A stretch of DNA of 64,000 nt, from assembly GCF_021130785.1 (NCBI RefSeq), contig NC_060212.1:146717501-146781500 (forward strand), in the 5' to 3' direction. The notes below the pieces were generated by a model. The model was not told where the DNA came from. It made no database searches and saw only the letters and a program-made list of their open reading frames with translations. The stretch is from Homalodisca vitripennis. Lineage: Eukaryota > Arthropoda > Insecta > Hemiptera > Cicadellidae. How positions within the stretch are numbered: the first letter of the stretch is position 1; the number at the start of each line of letters is the position of its first letter. The position numbers and the translations under genes were made by a program. This document shows positions 24,753 through 36,699 of this stretch, in pieces.

Positions 24753-26831
24753 ATATTCTAAGGTCAAACTTTGTTTAATAGGATTTCAAACATCTGAAAT
24801 CTTTACATAAAATACAATAAATAAAACAATCATTTTTCTATTGGATATCAATAAAATGAAATGAAAATGTCCCATGAAGCCCTCTCTACCACTCAACCTC
24901 ATATTGTATACAGTAAATTTACAATAGTTTGATACAATTGCTGCTGTGAATAATTAACTTATGCTTTAACCCTGGAGCTGACAAATAAAAATCCTGTACT
25001 AGTAGGCTATTTTTGCTCCATTTGCAAGCGCTTATTCTAAATTATATCTTCACTTAAAATACTATGTTTTTATAATAATGTAATATTTGTTTTATTCAGT
25101 AATTGTTTTAGGAATAATAATACATATTAATATAATTCATAATATTTTTTACAATAGGTGAAACTTGAACTTAAATAATTAAATTTACATACTTTTAGAG
25201 TGGACCATGCATAGCGAACTAATAACGAGTTTTAAATTGATAATTCCAAAATAGCTAAAAGATAGAAAAAATGTAAAGTTTCAGAAAATATTGGGATTTT
25301 ACAACAAAACATTATTTGGTAAGCTATTACACCAATCTAGGACTATTTCAAATTATGGGTTAGATTCAAAACAAGTCATTGATATGCTTACTGCCAAAAT
25401 ACTAGCACTTCTGTCCGAAAAATGTCCAACATACAGTTATTTACAACATACAGTAAATAACTAGTAGAAAAAGTGACGAGACAGACTTTGGATACCAAAG
25501 TTTTTACATCAACATATTTGAAAACACGGGTTAGTGAGATAGACTTTGATACACTTCCGGCAAAACAACAAAACTTTCAAAAAGTTGAAACAAATGTAAA
25601 TAAAAAGTTACATAATTATATTTTGTCACACACAATCAAACTGTACTATATATATATAATCTTCTTCAGGTATATCAAATTCAACGAGAATGACATCTCT
25701 TGAGAAACAATGACAAACCATCATGAATCAGCAGTTTAGAAGGAAAAATAAGAATAAAAACATTTTGTGTGTTGATAAAACAACTATTCATCCGTCATTT
25801 CAATGGTACCTAAATATCAGGGCTAAACTAGATTTTAAATGTTATAACAAATGAACCATTTGACGTCATGACGTTCAATTTTGAACAACTGCCACTACAG
25901 GGGTAGGGGTGGTCCTCATCATCAAAAAAATGAATGACTGCCAAACTCCCGGGTTATATAGAAAAAATAAAAATGCTTAACCTATATTAAGATATTCCAT
26001 ATTACCTACACTATGGATATTCATGTTAAGAAACAAGTATTCAATCAAAGAAAACATCTTTCATGACTGTTATAGGTTTAGTTAGTGTCATGAAGCCACT
26101 CTGTTACATTAAAATGGCCGGGACCTTATTAATTGGGTACTTGAATACTACTCCATAAACTGGTCACCTTTTCTTTTTCCTTTAAATTTTGCCTTTTTCA
26201 AGGTTACATCCACCAACATACAATCCAAGATGGCAGATGTACAACTTCTCTAGTGAAAGTGCTCCCCATTTAAGTGAAGTTTTAGTACAAATCCCTACAA
26301 AACCTCTCAACAACATCAATCTGTAAGTTAATTATGAACTAATTAAGCAAGATTTACTCACCAAAGAAGACAATATAGAAAAACATTTTCATAACATTCA
26401 AAACCACTCAAGTTATCTTATACCTTCAATACTAAGCTCAGCTAATTAAATATATATATATATCCAAGAGTTTTACAAGATCTCAAGCTAAAAGATAAGT
26501 AACTAAAACAGTTTAAGGCATCTAAAGCATAAAAAATAAGTCATAACAAACTTCAACATTTTGTACAAATATCTCTAGAAAAGTAACGTCAGAGCCAACT
26601 CACACTACATAAGCTCCAACACATCATTTCCTCCAACTCATTAACAGCGAAGGTGGCAGGCCTACAGACAGACAGCTGTAGTGTGCAAGTGTGAGCGACC
26701 TGACACCTGCTGTCACAACAACCCGACCTACCGTCACAATAGCTGACAGTAGTAACTGGCTGACTGACTCTTCATTGTCACCTAATCAGCTCATGTAATA
26801 TTGACTAAACTGCATTGACAAGGGAAGTTAG
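24753..26831. other. No recognisable gene
   Basis: AT-rich. A small hairpin (AGTTATTTAC...GTAAATAACT) lies near 25435-25462. The stretch 26590-26800 is richer in G and C than its surroundings and could hold an unrecognised exon or promoter, but no coding frame was supported. Confidence 0.5.
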
Positions 26832-27072
26832 CCCTATATTGACCACTAAGAGCCTGGCAAACTTAGTATAAAAAAGCAGCATATCACAGTGACAAACTCC
26901 TATATTGACCACAAAGAGTCTGGCAAACTTAGTATAAAAAACAGTATATCACAGTGACAAACCCTATATTGACCACTAAGAGTCTGGCAAACTTAGTATA
27001 AAAAAGCAGTATATCACAGTGACAAACCCTATATTGACCACTAAGAGCCTGGCAAACTTAGTATAAAAAAAA
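26832..27072. repeat. Minisatellite, about 66-bp unit, 3.7 copies
   Basis: Units start at about 26832, 26898, 26963 and 27028. Each runs CCCTATATTGACCACTAAGA, then a CTGGCAAACTTAGTATAAAA block and a TATCACAGTGACAAA block. The copies differ by a few substitutions (GCC/GTC, GCAGC/ACAGT) and A-run length. Confidence 0.93.
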
Positions 27073-27159
27073 CAGCAAGGATTGCCTATTTTGCCTTTTT
27101 TGAATCTCACCCATGATACAGAATCACCCTATGGAGTGGCTCCTCAGTTGGTAATCACC

Positions 27160-27690
27160 AGAGTGTATTAATTGTTCAAAAGTGAGCAATAAGGGCTGTG
27201 GTCGGCCTCTCTCTCGTTGACAGCTGTAGAGAAGCCTTCAAAGACCTAGACATCCTTACAGTCACCTCAATCTACATAATGAGAGGTATTATTTATGCTT
27301 CAAAACAAAATCTGTTAAGAAATGAAGAGGTACATGCTTATCAAACTAGAAGAGCTCAGGCATATCATCTTCCAGCCCACAGAACTACTCTCTACACCAA
27401 AAAGCCATCATTTGCTGGAGCCAAGCTTCTCAACAAACTTCCCGAGGACCTTAAAAGTTGCAACCTGAAGACGATGAAAAGATAACTACATGACTGGCTG
27501 GTGAAGTAGTCAATCTACACCATAGAACAATTATATTGCATCCTTGACCTTTAATTTTTGCCCTCTTGTTTAAATTTTCTTCTCATGTAATATAAACCGA
27601 TTTGGACTTTTTACTATTTTATGATGTGACAAACATTCTGTTCTCAATGTTCATGAATAAAGAGTTCTCCTTCTCTTTCTTTCTTTCACA
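27160..27690 (+). pseudogene. LINE 3' fragment (C-terminal end of a jockey/CR1-like RT protein)
   Basis: The frame at 27198-27485 reads VDSCREAFKDLDILTVTSIY, then PAHRTTLYTKKPSFAGAKLL and NKLPEDLKS. This is the C-terminal tail that follows the reverse transcriptase in jockey/CR1-like LINEs; the LINEs at 33294 and 38645 have the same block (CRAAFQELGILTVINLYI, KKPNFSGLKIY). An AATAAA lies at about 27656 and a pyrimidine-rich run follows. Truncated at the 5' side with no RT domain, so dead on arrival. Confidence 0.75.
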
Positions 27691-28580
27691 CAATTTCTAA
27701 AAGACTACAATTAGTGCAGTGCAGATTCCTTCGGCTCACAGGTTTGCAGTTGGGTAATCGGTACTTGGACTCCCCCATTTCTGAAGTTGAGGTTCAGCTC
27801 GGCCTTGATCCTCTCCACTTGCGTCATGAGATTGTGGACATTTGCTTTCTGTACAAGATACCAGTGAGGTGGACTGCCCCGTTACTATCCCTCATAGAGT
27901 TCAAATTCCCGCTCAACACAAGATCCTAAGACCTCTTTGTCAAACAGTCTCACTAAATGTACTACCTACGATCCCAAGACTAATGAAGTTAGGCAATGCT
28001 GTCGCCCCCATGTCGACTTATTCTGGAACCACAGCGGTATGAGTTTCAAGCATAAACTCAAGACCATCCTTCAGGATCTCAGCAGGAACCAACTCTTACT
28101 ATAGAATTATTATATATTCTATCCTTTAATGCCAACCAAGTCCCAACATCTCGCTTTGGATGTTGAAATGGTAAGCTCTGGTCTCAGTGAATGAAGGAAT
28201 GCAGTGTACAAAACCAAATTTAAACAAAAGCAACAAAGTTTAAACCTACAGCTCAGGCAGTTAACATGTAAATAATCATCAGGGAATTGTCAAAGAAGTT
28301 ATATTTTTTGTGTTGTAAACCACAGAATTCAGTTGTCGTTCTTCTTGTTACAATTGATTTTTTAATGTTGTCCTGTTATTATTTATTGGTAATATTGTAA
28401 ATAAATACATTATTGTTTTTAATTTTTATTTGTATTTTTATTGTTGTTGTTATTTCAATAGCCTTTACATTTGCAATATTATGTGATTTTTTTTAACAAA
28501 TCTCATTTTGTAATTTTTAAATTAGTAAGATTCCCTTTATAAAATGGTGTTTACCGTAAATAAATAAAAAAATCAATCAG
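27691..28580 (+). pseudogene. Second LINE 3' fragment with A-rich tail
   Basis: Reads QCRFLRLTGLQLGNRYLDSP and LGLDPLHLRHEIVDICFLYK at 27714-27900, then a shifted frame with ILRPLCQTVSLNVLPTIPRL. This is the C-terminal pattern of another non-LTR retrotransposon type (..RFLR..G.R.G..Y......LGL.SL..RR...D..FLYKL). It ends with GGTGTTTACCGTAAATAAAT and A-rich sequence near 28575. It lies head-to-tail after the fragment at 27160. Confidence 0.65.
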
Positions 28581-29586
28581 ATAACTTTTTAATCTGATAT
28601 TATTAATTGCTTCAGTTACGACAGTTGTGTTGGGAATGTGCAAAAATGAAATGTCCGGACTGTTATTGAGGTCTCACATTGAAATTATAAAAAGTTTAAT
28701 AGTACTTCGAATTTCACCTTATAAGTACTTAGCATTAACGAATTAGGGAACTAGAAGGAATCTGATTCTGGGTGGGGGATTAACAAGATAGGAAGAGAGA
28801 TATCAGGGTGACCAATATCTGAAAGCCAAAAACTGTAACTTACTTATTTTATCCCATAACTTCCTTATTTCGAGTTTTCTCACCCTAAATGTTCCATTTC
28901 TACATTAGTGCCACTATAGAAGGAGTTTTTAATAATATTTAGCGCAAAAATTGGTATCTTTAATTTATATACCTACAGTTAATTGTTTTACATAGTTAAT
29001 CTCATGTCTTTGGTTTTGAAACTTAAGTACTGAACATATACCAGTTCTCTAAAAGAAGTTTTTAGTTTTTGTAACATAAAACAATACGTTTCTCAAATCC
29101 TGCTATACTTTCAAAGCATCTAGCCCAGAATGACAAAATCATTCCAAGAGTAAACCGGGACAAATTTGAACCCTGTCCGATTAACTGGTCAATTATTCTC
29201 CTGATAGACAAACTTTTCTCTAAATTATTCATTGAGCTACAGTAGCCTATTTGTTTTCATAATAATATTATTTAGTTTAACACAAAATACACTCTGATTT
29301 GAAATGAAAACGCTCTTACTAAGTTAAAACTATTACAATAACAAGTAAGTTAATCACAAAATTTGCAAGCAGTTTTCAGTACTGCGCAATTCCATATAAC
29401 ACTAATAATTATAACTTAACACGTATATAACACGTGGATACAGGTATAACTTAACTGTAGTATAAAAAGCGGCCACTAACATAATTGAATCATGATTATC
29501 GATTATAAATATTGATACTATCGAATACAACATAAGACCTATAGATATTCATAATTAATCATTGCCAGCTGTTTTTATTCCATTTA
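28581..29586. other. No recognisable gene
   Basis: AT-rich spacer. No family similarity or paired repeats seen. Confidence 0.6.
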
Positions 29587-29704
29587 TGTACCAAGTAGGC
29601 TAATGACAACGGCAAAAACATTGAAGATGAACATGCAATTATTGTTTGTCAATTATTAATCTACTGTTTTAAATGGTTACAAGATAATGACTTTGTTCCT
29701 TTAA
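29587..29704 (+). pseudogene. ISXO2/Merlin-like transposase fragment, left part
   Basis: An open frame reads NGKNIEDEHAIIVCQLLIYC then FKWLQDNDFVPLN up to the TTAA at 29701. It joins in frame to 31162 if the inserted element and one TTAA are removed. Alone it would be unremarkable; the link to ISXO2/Merlin-like proteins rests on the zinc-ribbon-like cysteines in the right part. Confidence 0.45.
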
Positions 29705-31157
29705 CCCTCTAAGTGGCGGTAATATGTTGCTGGAATGGCGGGCTATTTTTCAGAGTCAAGCAGGACTGTCTTATAATTTAAAAATAAAATGCATATTCTA
29801 ATATGAGCAATGCTTGTTATATATCAATTTTTTCGTAATAAACTACAGAATGACATAGTATAGTTATTTTTTACATACCTTAACCTTTTTGTTATGATAT
29901 CCACACAAATGTTCAAAAAAAGTTTTTTTCTCCACCAAACTTTTCATTTTTACGTTCTGTAACTTTAAAAATGTCATTCCTAGGAGATTATGTTAAATGC
30001 AACCTTTATTCACAATTTAATTCTAAACAAAAAACCTTCAATAATATTTTTTCTATTTACAACACTGTAAAAGTTATATGGGAAAAACTGAATCTAGAAA
30101 AAACACTTTTTCTAGTCAGAATCGCTAGAAGTTGCTTGCCTTTTCCTCCCTTTCCCTCAGTAAAAAAACAGACCGCGGGAGAAAACTTAGACATGATCGT
30201 TATTTATTTGGTATTACTTTGGGATATCAATATACCAGATCGAAGAGACACAAAAATATAAATTTTATAGTTTTAAACAGACATGATAGAATTCAACAAA
30301 AACAATCAAAAACAACTCTTTAATTACAAAATTAAAAACTTACAAGCATTTCCAGGTATTAATCGAGTGCCTGTATTACAGCACCTTTCTCTGATGTCGA
30401 CGAAAGAAAAACATCCCTCGAGATAGTACCCGCACGGCATCACATATTTGAATTGCACGGTACATAATTGCCTTTCCATTACAATTCAATTTATATTTCT
30501 GATCAGCCCCTCTAGAATTTGATATTTTACTGATAGGTACTATCTCGAGGGATGTTTTTCTTTCGTTGACATCAGCGCGGGACAGCACCATTTTGGGTGG
30601 CGGAATGTGATCAAGAATAAAAACAAGTTTTGAGTGTTTTTTCAATGAAGAGTTTAGTTTTAGTTTGGTAATGTTTGTTTTTGTTGAATTTTTGTGGAGA
30701 AATGTAGAGGTAAAAACACGGAAGTACAACAAAGCGACGCGACTCTGCAATCACGTTATCTACTAGACCGCTCAACTTTGACCTCTGTCTGAGGATGGGG
30801 AGGGGTTTGAGATAAGACAATTCCTGTTTTATATTGACGAAATATTGTTTTACGCTAATCTAGTAATCAGTAGAAGCAAAATGTCAAATAACGATTCATG
30901 TCTGGGTGTGGTCGGTATAATCCCAAAGTACCGGATTATTTCAGTTAGTATCATTGATTATTTCATCGTGATGTTGATGATACTATTATGAAATGTATTT
31001 GAAATTTAGTGGTGAACGCAACTGTGCAAACTAGGCGTAAAAATAATTATCAGTTGCCTAGCAATAAGCGGCAATGTGAAGCGACTTCTAAGATGTCGCT
31101 TGCCACGTCACGGCGGCGTAAATAGAACGTCTCAGACGTCGCTTGCCACTTAGAGGG
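29705..31157. mobile_element. TTAA-flanked piggyBac-type non-autonomous element
   Basis: Ends CCCTCTAAGTGGCG (29705) and the complement of CCCTCTAAGTGGCAAGCGA (31157), flanked by TTAA at 29701-29704 and 31158-31161. The 1453-bp body has no transposase that I recognise; the longest frames (29971-30261, 30376-30750) look like chance. It carries a 40-bp internal inverted repeat and a GC-rich right subterminal region with repeated TGTCGCTTGCCAC / GACGTCGCTTGCCAC. Its end resembles that of the autonomous-type element at 45419 (CCCTAGAAGTGGCG), so the two may share a transposase. Confidence 0.85.
30391..30575. repeat. 40-bp inverted repeat with 105-bp loop
   Basis: 30391-30430 (CTGATGTCGACGAAAG...ATAGTACC) is the reverse complement of 30536-30575 with one mismatch. 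The arms contain CATCCCTCGAGATAGTACC. It lies inside the TTAA-flanked element and could extrude as a long hairpin in DNA or RNA. Confidence 0.92.
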
Positions 31158-31445
31158 TTAAATCCAAAGTGTCCTGTTTGTAGTGAGAAGACGAAAACTA
31201 GAGTTAAAGGAGGAAATCAAATAGTGTTTTGCTGCAAGAAAAGTTAGAGCAAAGAACAACATATCAAAAAACACATTTGAGAAGACTTTTTTTGAAACAT
31301 TCTAAATTTTGTATTATGAATATATTGAAAATCGTGTACTATTTTAGTTGGAATCAAACAAACTTTGACTTTTTAATTGATGAATGTAGATTTTACAGCA
31401 TCCAAAATCTGAGAGGTCAAGATCAAGACCATTGGTTGATTTGAT
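31158..31445 (+). pseudogene. ISXO2/Merlin-like transposase fragment, right part
   Basis: Reads PKCPVCSEKTKTRVKGGNQI then VFCCKKS, a zinc-ribbon-like CX2C...CC pattern. A shifted frame follows with RAKNNISKNTFEKTFFETF, and another with NILKIVYYFSWNQTNFDFLI. This order (zinc ribbon, a basic FFE/K..KL-type block, then ILK..Y.W) resembles the N-terminal half of ISXO2-like transposases of Merlin elements. No catalytic core was found further right. Assignment is tentative. Confidence 0.45.
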
Positions 31446-32607
31446 ATGGAATACTGCAGCTATAGTTAACTTGACTGACATAACATTGTCAACAACAGAC
31501 ATTTTGACAGCAATGTAGCAGTTTTTCTGTTTAGTTAGGTACAACAAAATCACACAAATGCAACATCATAGCTAAACTGCTGATAATTCAAATAAATCTT
31601 ATTAATAAAGCTCAAATCTGACAAAATAAGAGTGAACCCTATAAACAATTGAACTCCGGAACTTTTAAATGTTCTAAAAAAATTTTACTGAGACACCGTA
31701 CATCATTATAAAATAGCATAAAGATTTTCCGGAACGTTTGATCGTCTTAAACTACACTATTGTCAATGAGCTTCAAATGAAGCTTTGCATTTAGATTCTA
31801 CAGAAACAGTATTGGCAAATCCTTACGTATATAATAATGTATTAAATATACTCCTGAAAACCAATATTTTTCCACCCCTAGGAATAAGATATCCTGAATT
31901 CTCTACATTAGGTAAATAAACATTAAGATATAAATGTACTAACATACTTGATTTTAAAAATACACTTTGATGATATTCACAATATCTGTATTTGAAAACG
32001 AGAAAGAAAGAAATGTAGACTACTTAAGCGTTATTATTTAATCAACCATAGCCTAACTCTATATTGCTTTACTTACCCACATAAAACTGTCAAAACGCAC
32101 AAGCTTAAATTAACTAATAATATATACCAGAATACTTCAATGTTCATTATAAAAATAATATTAAATATCAATATATTTGGAAAAAAAGAAAACAATTAGT
32201 ACAGATAGTCCGTAATTTCTACAAATATTGTAAACTGTTTCTATTACACTGTCCTATGAGTATTTCCCGGTAACCCAACCAAAGCTTGCAGAAGACACAA
32301 CGCATTCTCATGTGTTTTACGTTGATTGGCCAAATCAAATGTCCAATAGGAAGTCTTAAGCAATTCAAATGCGTCGATCTTTGCCAGCTGAAACTTTTTT
32401 TCTTAAACAAAAACTTTGATATGTAATATTTGTTTGGTTTTGGTAATATTATATAATAATATAGTAATCATAATTAATTAACAAGTTGACTGCGCAGAAT
32501 AGTAGGGAGAGTAGTCGGTCTCATTCAATGTATAGCCGCAGTGAAGGTGTTAATGTGTCATTTCTTCAACTTCCAGGTTCTTATTAAAGCTCTGTCCCAT
32601 ATACCCT
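31446..32607. other. No recognisable gene
   Basis: AT-rich, no supported frame. The catalytic part of the ISXO2-like transposase was looked for here and not found. Confidence 0.5.
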
Positions 32608-32615
32608 TACTTAAT

Positions 32616-32780
32616 TTATTTTCTTTCTTTTAAGCCCCAGCGGTAGCTATGCCGGCTTCGATTTACACTGTTTATTATTCTTCACTATATCATGTCTACA
32701 CATGATTGGCCCTTCCCGGGATTTAAACCCGTGATCTCTTAGAGAGCCGAAACTATAACCATTAGTCTACGGAGAAGGAC
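32616..32780 (-). mobile_element. tRNA-derived SINE, copy 2
   Basis: On the minus strand it reads A-box-like TAGACTAATGG, then CGGCTCTCTAAGAGATCACG, B-box GGGTTTAAATCCC, the shared ATCGAAGCCGGCATAGCTA block and an A-rich tail (TTATTTTCTTTCTTTT on the plus strand). An 8-bp duplication TACTTAAT flanks it at 32608-32615 and 32781-32788. It is clearly the same family as 12277-12439, with moderate divergence. Confidence 0.87.
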
Positions 32781-32788
32781 TACTTAAT

Positions 32789-33293
32789 CTACCTCCCATT
32801 TCATAAAAATCTTCTTCAAAAATGTAAAGTATAAAGCACAAAAAGTCCCTTTCCACTTTCAGAAGTCGATATGTAGTCCCATGCTGTAATAAATCTGTCA
32901 AACCTGTTTTAAGTAGCAAACGGGAAAAATCCAATGTTGGGCTCTAAATAGTATTCCTTTGAGTTTTCAAAGAATAGATCTTGCATGCAAATATGGGAAT
33001 TGTGTGGCAGATACTTTATTCGCTAAATTTTAAAATTAAATAAATTTTAATTAATATTTAAATGTTGAGTATCTCATTATTATGTCACAATTTACTTCAT
33101 ATAACATCTGTTTAATTGTTTTGTGTTTCCTTAGTTTGTTACTAGATAGCTCACAACCACGACGTTTCAAGTGACAACAGATATATCGTTGGATGCAATC
33201 TATGTCTTCTCTTAGACCATTATTAAAAGGTAGTATATCTTGAACTTGAAGCTCTTAAAGTTAAGACGTCAAGAATTGCAACAGCCAAAAAAT
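32789..33293. other. No recognisable gene
   Basis: AT-rich spacer between the SINE and the 3' side of the LINE. Nothing supported. Confidence 0.55.
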
Positions 33294-36200
33294 TCATTTA
33301 AAGTAGGAAAGGGTTGCTCTTGTAGCCAGTTCTTTAGGTCTCTTGTAAAGAGCCGCTTGTCCCTTTCCTTTAGCGCATATGGCAGGGCGTTCTACATCTT
33401 GGCACCGATGTAGCTCGTCTTTTTTCAGTGGAGCTGAGTTTGTGCACAGGTAGGCAGTAGTTGTTGGCATGTCTGATGTTGTACTGGTGGAATTGTGATC
33501 CACTTCTAGCGGATTCCGGTTCCTTGATGTGGACATGGGTTATTGCCTCCAGGATGTACAAGTTGATCACTGTAAGAATCCCCAGTTCTTGGAAGGCTGC
33601 TCTACAGGATTCTCTGAATTGTAGATTATACAGGATTCTAATGGCCCATTTTTGGAGGATAAGAATGCGCTGCATGTTTCCTGCTGTAGTGCTGCCCCAC
33701 ACTGCGATCCCATGTCAGAGATGTGGTTCAAGTAGAGCTGGTGATTAGATGTGGTGATAAGCTGTTTTTGTGGTTTTCATATCACTTACATTTTTTATTC
33801 TCCTTATAACAAACAGTCCTGTACTTAAATTATTGCAGAGAGTGTCTATATGTGCCGTCCATGAGAGTTTGTCATCGAGAGTTATACCAAGGTAGTCTGT
33901 GGTTGTGACTTCTTCCAGTTCAGGTAGTCTTCCTGTTTTGTCGCTTTGCTTACCCAGTATTAGCTGCTTGGTTTTACTTTTGTTGACAACAAGGTCATTG
34001 TTGTGACAGTATTATATTGCCATGTTTAGGGAAACAAATCTGTCTGAGCTAACTGTTTCTATTTTACCACCTACTAAATGTGTAATTTGAACCAGTTGGC
34101 TTAGGTTGGTTAGGTAACTGGAGAAACTTTTGCATTCCCTTGTATTCTAATAAAGGGTGGCTAATATTTTTAATAGGTAGTCATGATCCAGTCAGTCAAA
34201 AGCTTTACTGTAGTCTAAGAGTACAGCAGTTGATGTGTTTCCTTCTTCTAGTTGATCTAGAAGAAAGTCTACTAGACTTATCAATGCTATGGTTGTTGAT
34301 CTACAGCCAAGAAACCATGTTGATTGTGTGTCAGCAGTTTATTAAGTGTGAGGTGTTCAAACAGTCTGATTAAAACTATTTTTTCAATTATTTTAGAAAA
34401 AGTGGGTATTAGCGAAATGGAACGGTAGTTGGTTGCTTGGTTTGCGGAGCCTTTTTTGAATTTGGGATAAACTTTAGCTATTTTGAGTGCTGAGGGAAAG
34501 GTTCCTGAACTGAAAGACTTATTTGTAATGTCTGTAAGGGAATCTATCAGTTCATCCTCACAAAACTTTAATAGTTTAGACGATATATCGTAATACCCCG
34601 CTAAAGTTTTAGGTTGGAATGATTTAATGATTTTAGACATTTCTTGAATACCAGTTGGTGTTAATACAAGATTTGGCGGAACTGTGTTAAGAACTGGTAA
34701 AGTTAGTTGTCTTTTAACATTTCCATTGCTTTTTATTGTTTCTTCTACAACAGTGGTGAAATATTGATTTAAATGGTCTGCTATCTCTAATGGGTTTGCT
34801 TTTTCCTGCCCTTGAACTTCAAGTCTAGTTAGATGGTTTGTCTCTCCTTTGGGTTTTCTTTCACAGTTTATTATATTCCAGATAGTGTTTGATTTATTAC
34901 TGAATTCTGCAATTTTAGATGTATTTATTTGTTTTCTTATTTGTCGTAGTTGCAGATCATATTCCTTTTTTAAATTTGATGCTATTCTTTTGTGTTCTTC
35001 CATCCCACTTGTGAGGTATGTGTTTTGAGCTCTTTGAGTTGTTAGTTCTATTGCAGTGGGGTTAGTAATAGTATTGTTAGTTTTTCTTTTATGCCTTTTC
35101 TTCATTAGGGGACATGATTGATTTAGTGCTTGCTGAATCAGGGTATAGAATTTAGCATATGCATTATTTGTGTATATTGTACTGTATACTTCAGTCCATT
35201 CTTCTTGTTTCAATAGCTGTTTTAATTTAAGTAGGTTTCTATAATTAATGTGTCTTTTTGTTGTTGTCAGTGTTGTAGGTGGGTCTGTGTTTCTAACAAT
35301 CCTGCAAATCTGACCTGTGTGGTCGTATATGCATGTGTCTAGAACTTCAATATTCAATTCACTTGGAAACAGGTTGGTGCAGACACAGTATATTGATGTT
35401 TGAGACGTTGGTATTATTCTGCTTGGTGGGAGATCGACTCTATACATGTTATGGCCACTAAGTGTGTCTCTCAGCTGGAGGTAGTCGTTCCTTCTAGCAA
35501 GGCAGTCTATGTTTATATCCCCAATGAGTATAGTGGAGTATTTTTCAGCGTAGATTATTTCAAGGACATCATTGATTACTTCTAGTCCTATCTCTAGATT
35601 TCCTTGTGTTCTATAAATTCCTATTACAAAAAGTATTGATTTTTAAAGGTAATTTTTAATGCGGCCACTTCACAGGTCATTTCAGTGCAAAGCTCTTTTA
35701 AGTCAACTGTTTCAGTTTTAGCTGTTAATGAATTTATTGTGTAGATTGCGACACCTCCCTCTGTATGAGTTCACGACAGGAAGATGCTTTCAAGGTGTAG
35801 CCAATGAGCCTGGTGTTGTTAAGAGTGTTCTTTTTTGTCCATCTTCTCTGAGAACTACTAAATGAGGTTTTATTATGTCTAACTGTGCATTAAGTATCTC
35901 AATGTTAGTGGCCATCCTGTCTGTGTTTTTGTGAAATAGTATCAATGGATTTCTTTGATCTTTCCATTTCTGTATTTGTTCATTTTTTTGTGGAGAGGGG
36001 CTAAAAAAACTATTGTTTGTTTGGGAGTTTTGAGTTGGTGTTTGAATGAGTAACTCGGTTACTGAAAGGTTAGGGTATATGTTTTATAGTGTTCAATATC
36101 GAAAACATATACTATTGTTTCTGTTTCCCTTCTTATCCTAGCATGTTCTGGTGGGAGTCTACAGGTTTTAAGCGGCTGGCTAATTGTCACTGTAGCGATT

Positions 36201-36540
36201 TGTTTAAGGGGTGATTCATTTTTTTCTGTAGAGCAGGAAATATAAGTCATAGTAGCTTTTTGAGCTTGAAGCGAGACATTGTAGATTTTGTTGTTGCATT
36301 TAACTTTTTTACAGTCAGTGTTTAATATAGGTATCTTATTCTGAGATTCAGGCGTAAAGATGATAGTTTTTGTTGGCTGTCTGAAGGGTGCTTATTGTTT
36401 AATTTAGGTATTTGTTATAGGATTTTTATACTTCACAGATGGTGAGAGTTTAGTTTCTGAGTGATCTTGAACTACTCACAATGTATGCTCCATTATGTCT
36501 TGACGGATTTTAGTTTTAGCTATTTCAAGGAGGTTCGAAG
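33294..36540 (-). mobile_element. Jockey-like LINE (endonuclease plus reverse transcriptase), broken
   Basis: Read on the minus strand. An ORF1/linker-like region (about 36060-36540) is followed by an apurinic-type endonuclease (about 35450-35960) with STILIGDINIDCLARRNDYL. The continuous 386-codon frame 34287-35447 covers the endonuclease end and the first RT blocks (IKSFQPKTLAGYYDISSKLL, KIAKVYPKFKKGSANQATNY, RSISLIPTFSKIIEKI, HNQHGF). RT remnants continue through about 33800-34290. The C-terminal tail CRAAFQELGILTVINLYI lies at 33370-33702. Frameshifts occur after 34287. No poly-A tail was clear on its low-coordinate side. Confidence 0.85.
34287..35447 (-). pseudogene. LINE endonuclease/RT open frame, truncated by frameshift
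   Basis: The longest continuous frame of the LINE (386 codons). It begins inside the endonuclease (VDLPPSRIIPTSQTSIYCVC, VLDTCIYDHTGQI) and runs through a charged linker (ITNPTAIELTTQRAQNTYL...) into RT fingers (LAGYYDISSKLLKF, KVYPKFKKG, YRSISLIPTFSKIIEK). The frame is lost at the FLAV block, just before the expected catalytic palm. The AYADD-type catalytic motif is not in this frame. Confidence 0.82.
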
Positions 36541-36699
36541 AAGAATTTTGTTGTGTTTATTACACAGGTATAAATCATTCATACGGATGAGGTGTGCTGA
36601 GATCGGTAGAATATCTTAGCATTATGAATTGTCGATTAGTGCGGTATGGATGGCCTAGTTATTTACCTGACAATGCTAGGGAACTGTTGGTATTTTTCG

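Noticed and set aside
26832..27072. CRISPR-like regularly spaced repeats
   Set aside because: The units are contiguous tandem copies without unique spacers, in an animal genome.
30376..30820. Minus-strand frames of 124 and 69 codons in the TTAA element
   Set aside because: They run across both arms of the internal hairpin and show no protein family; treated as chance.
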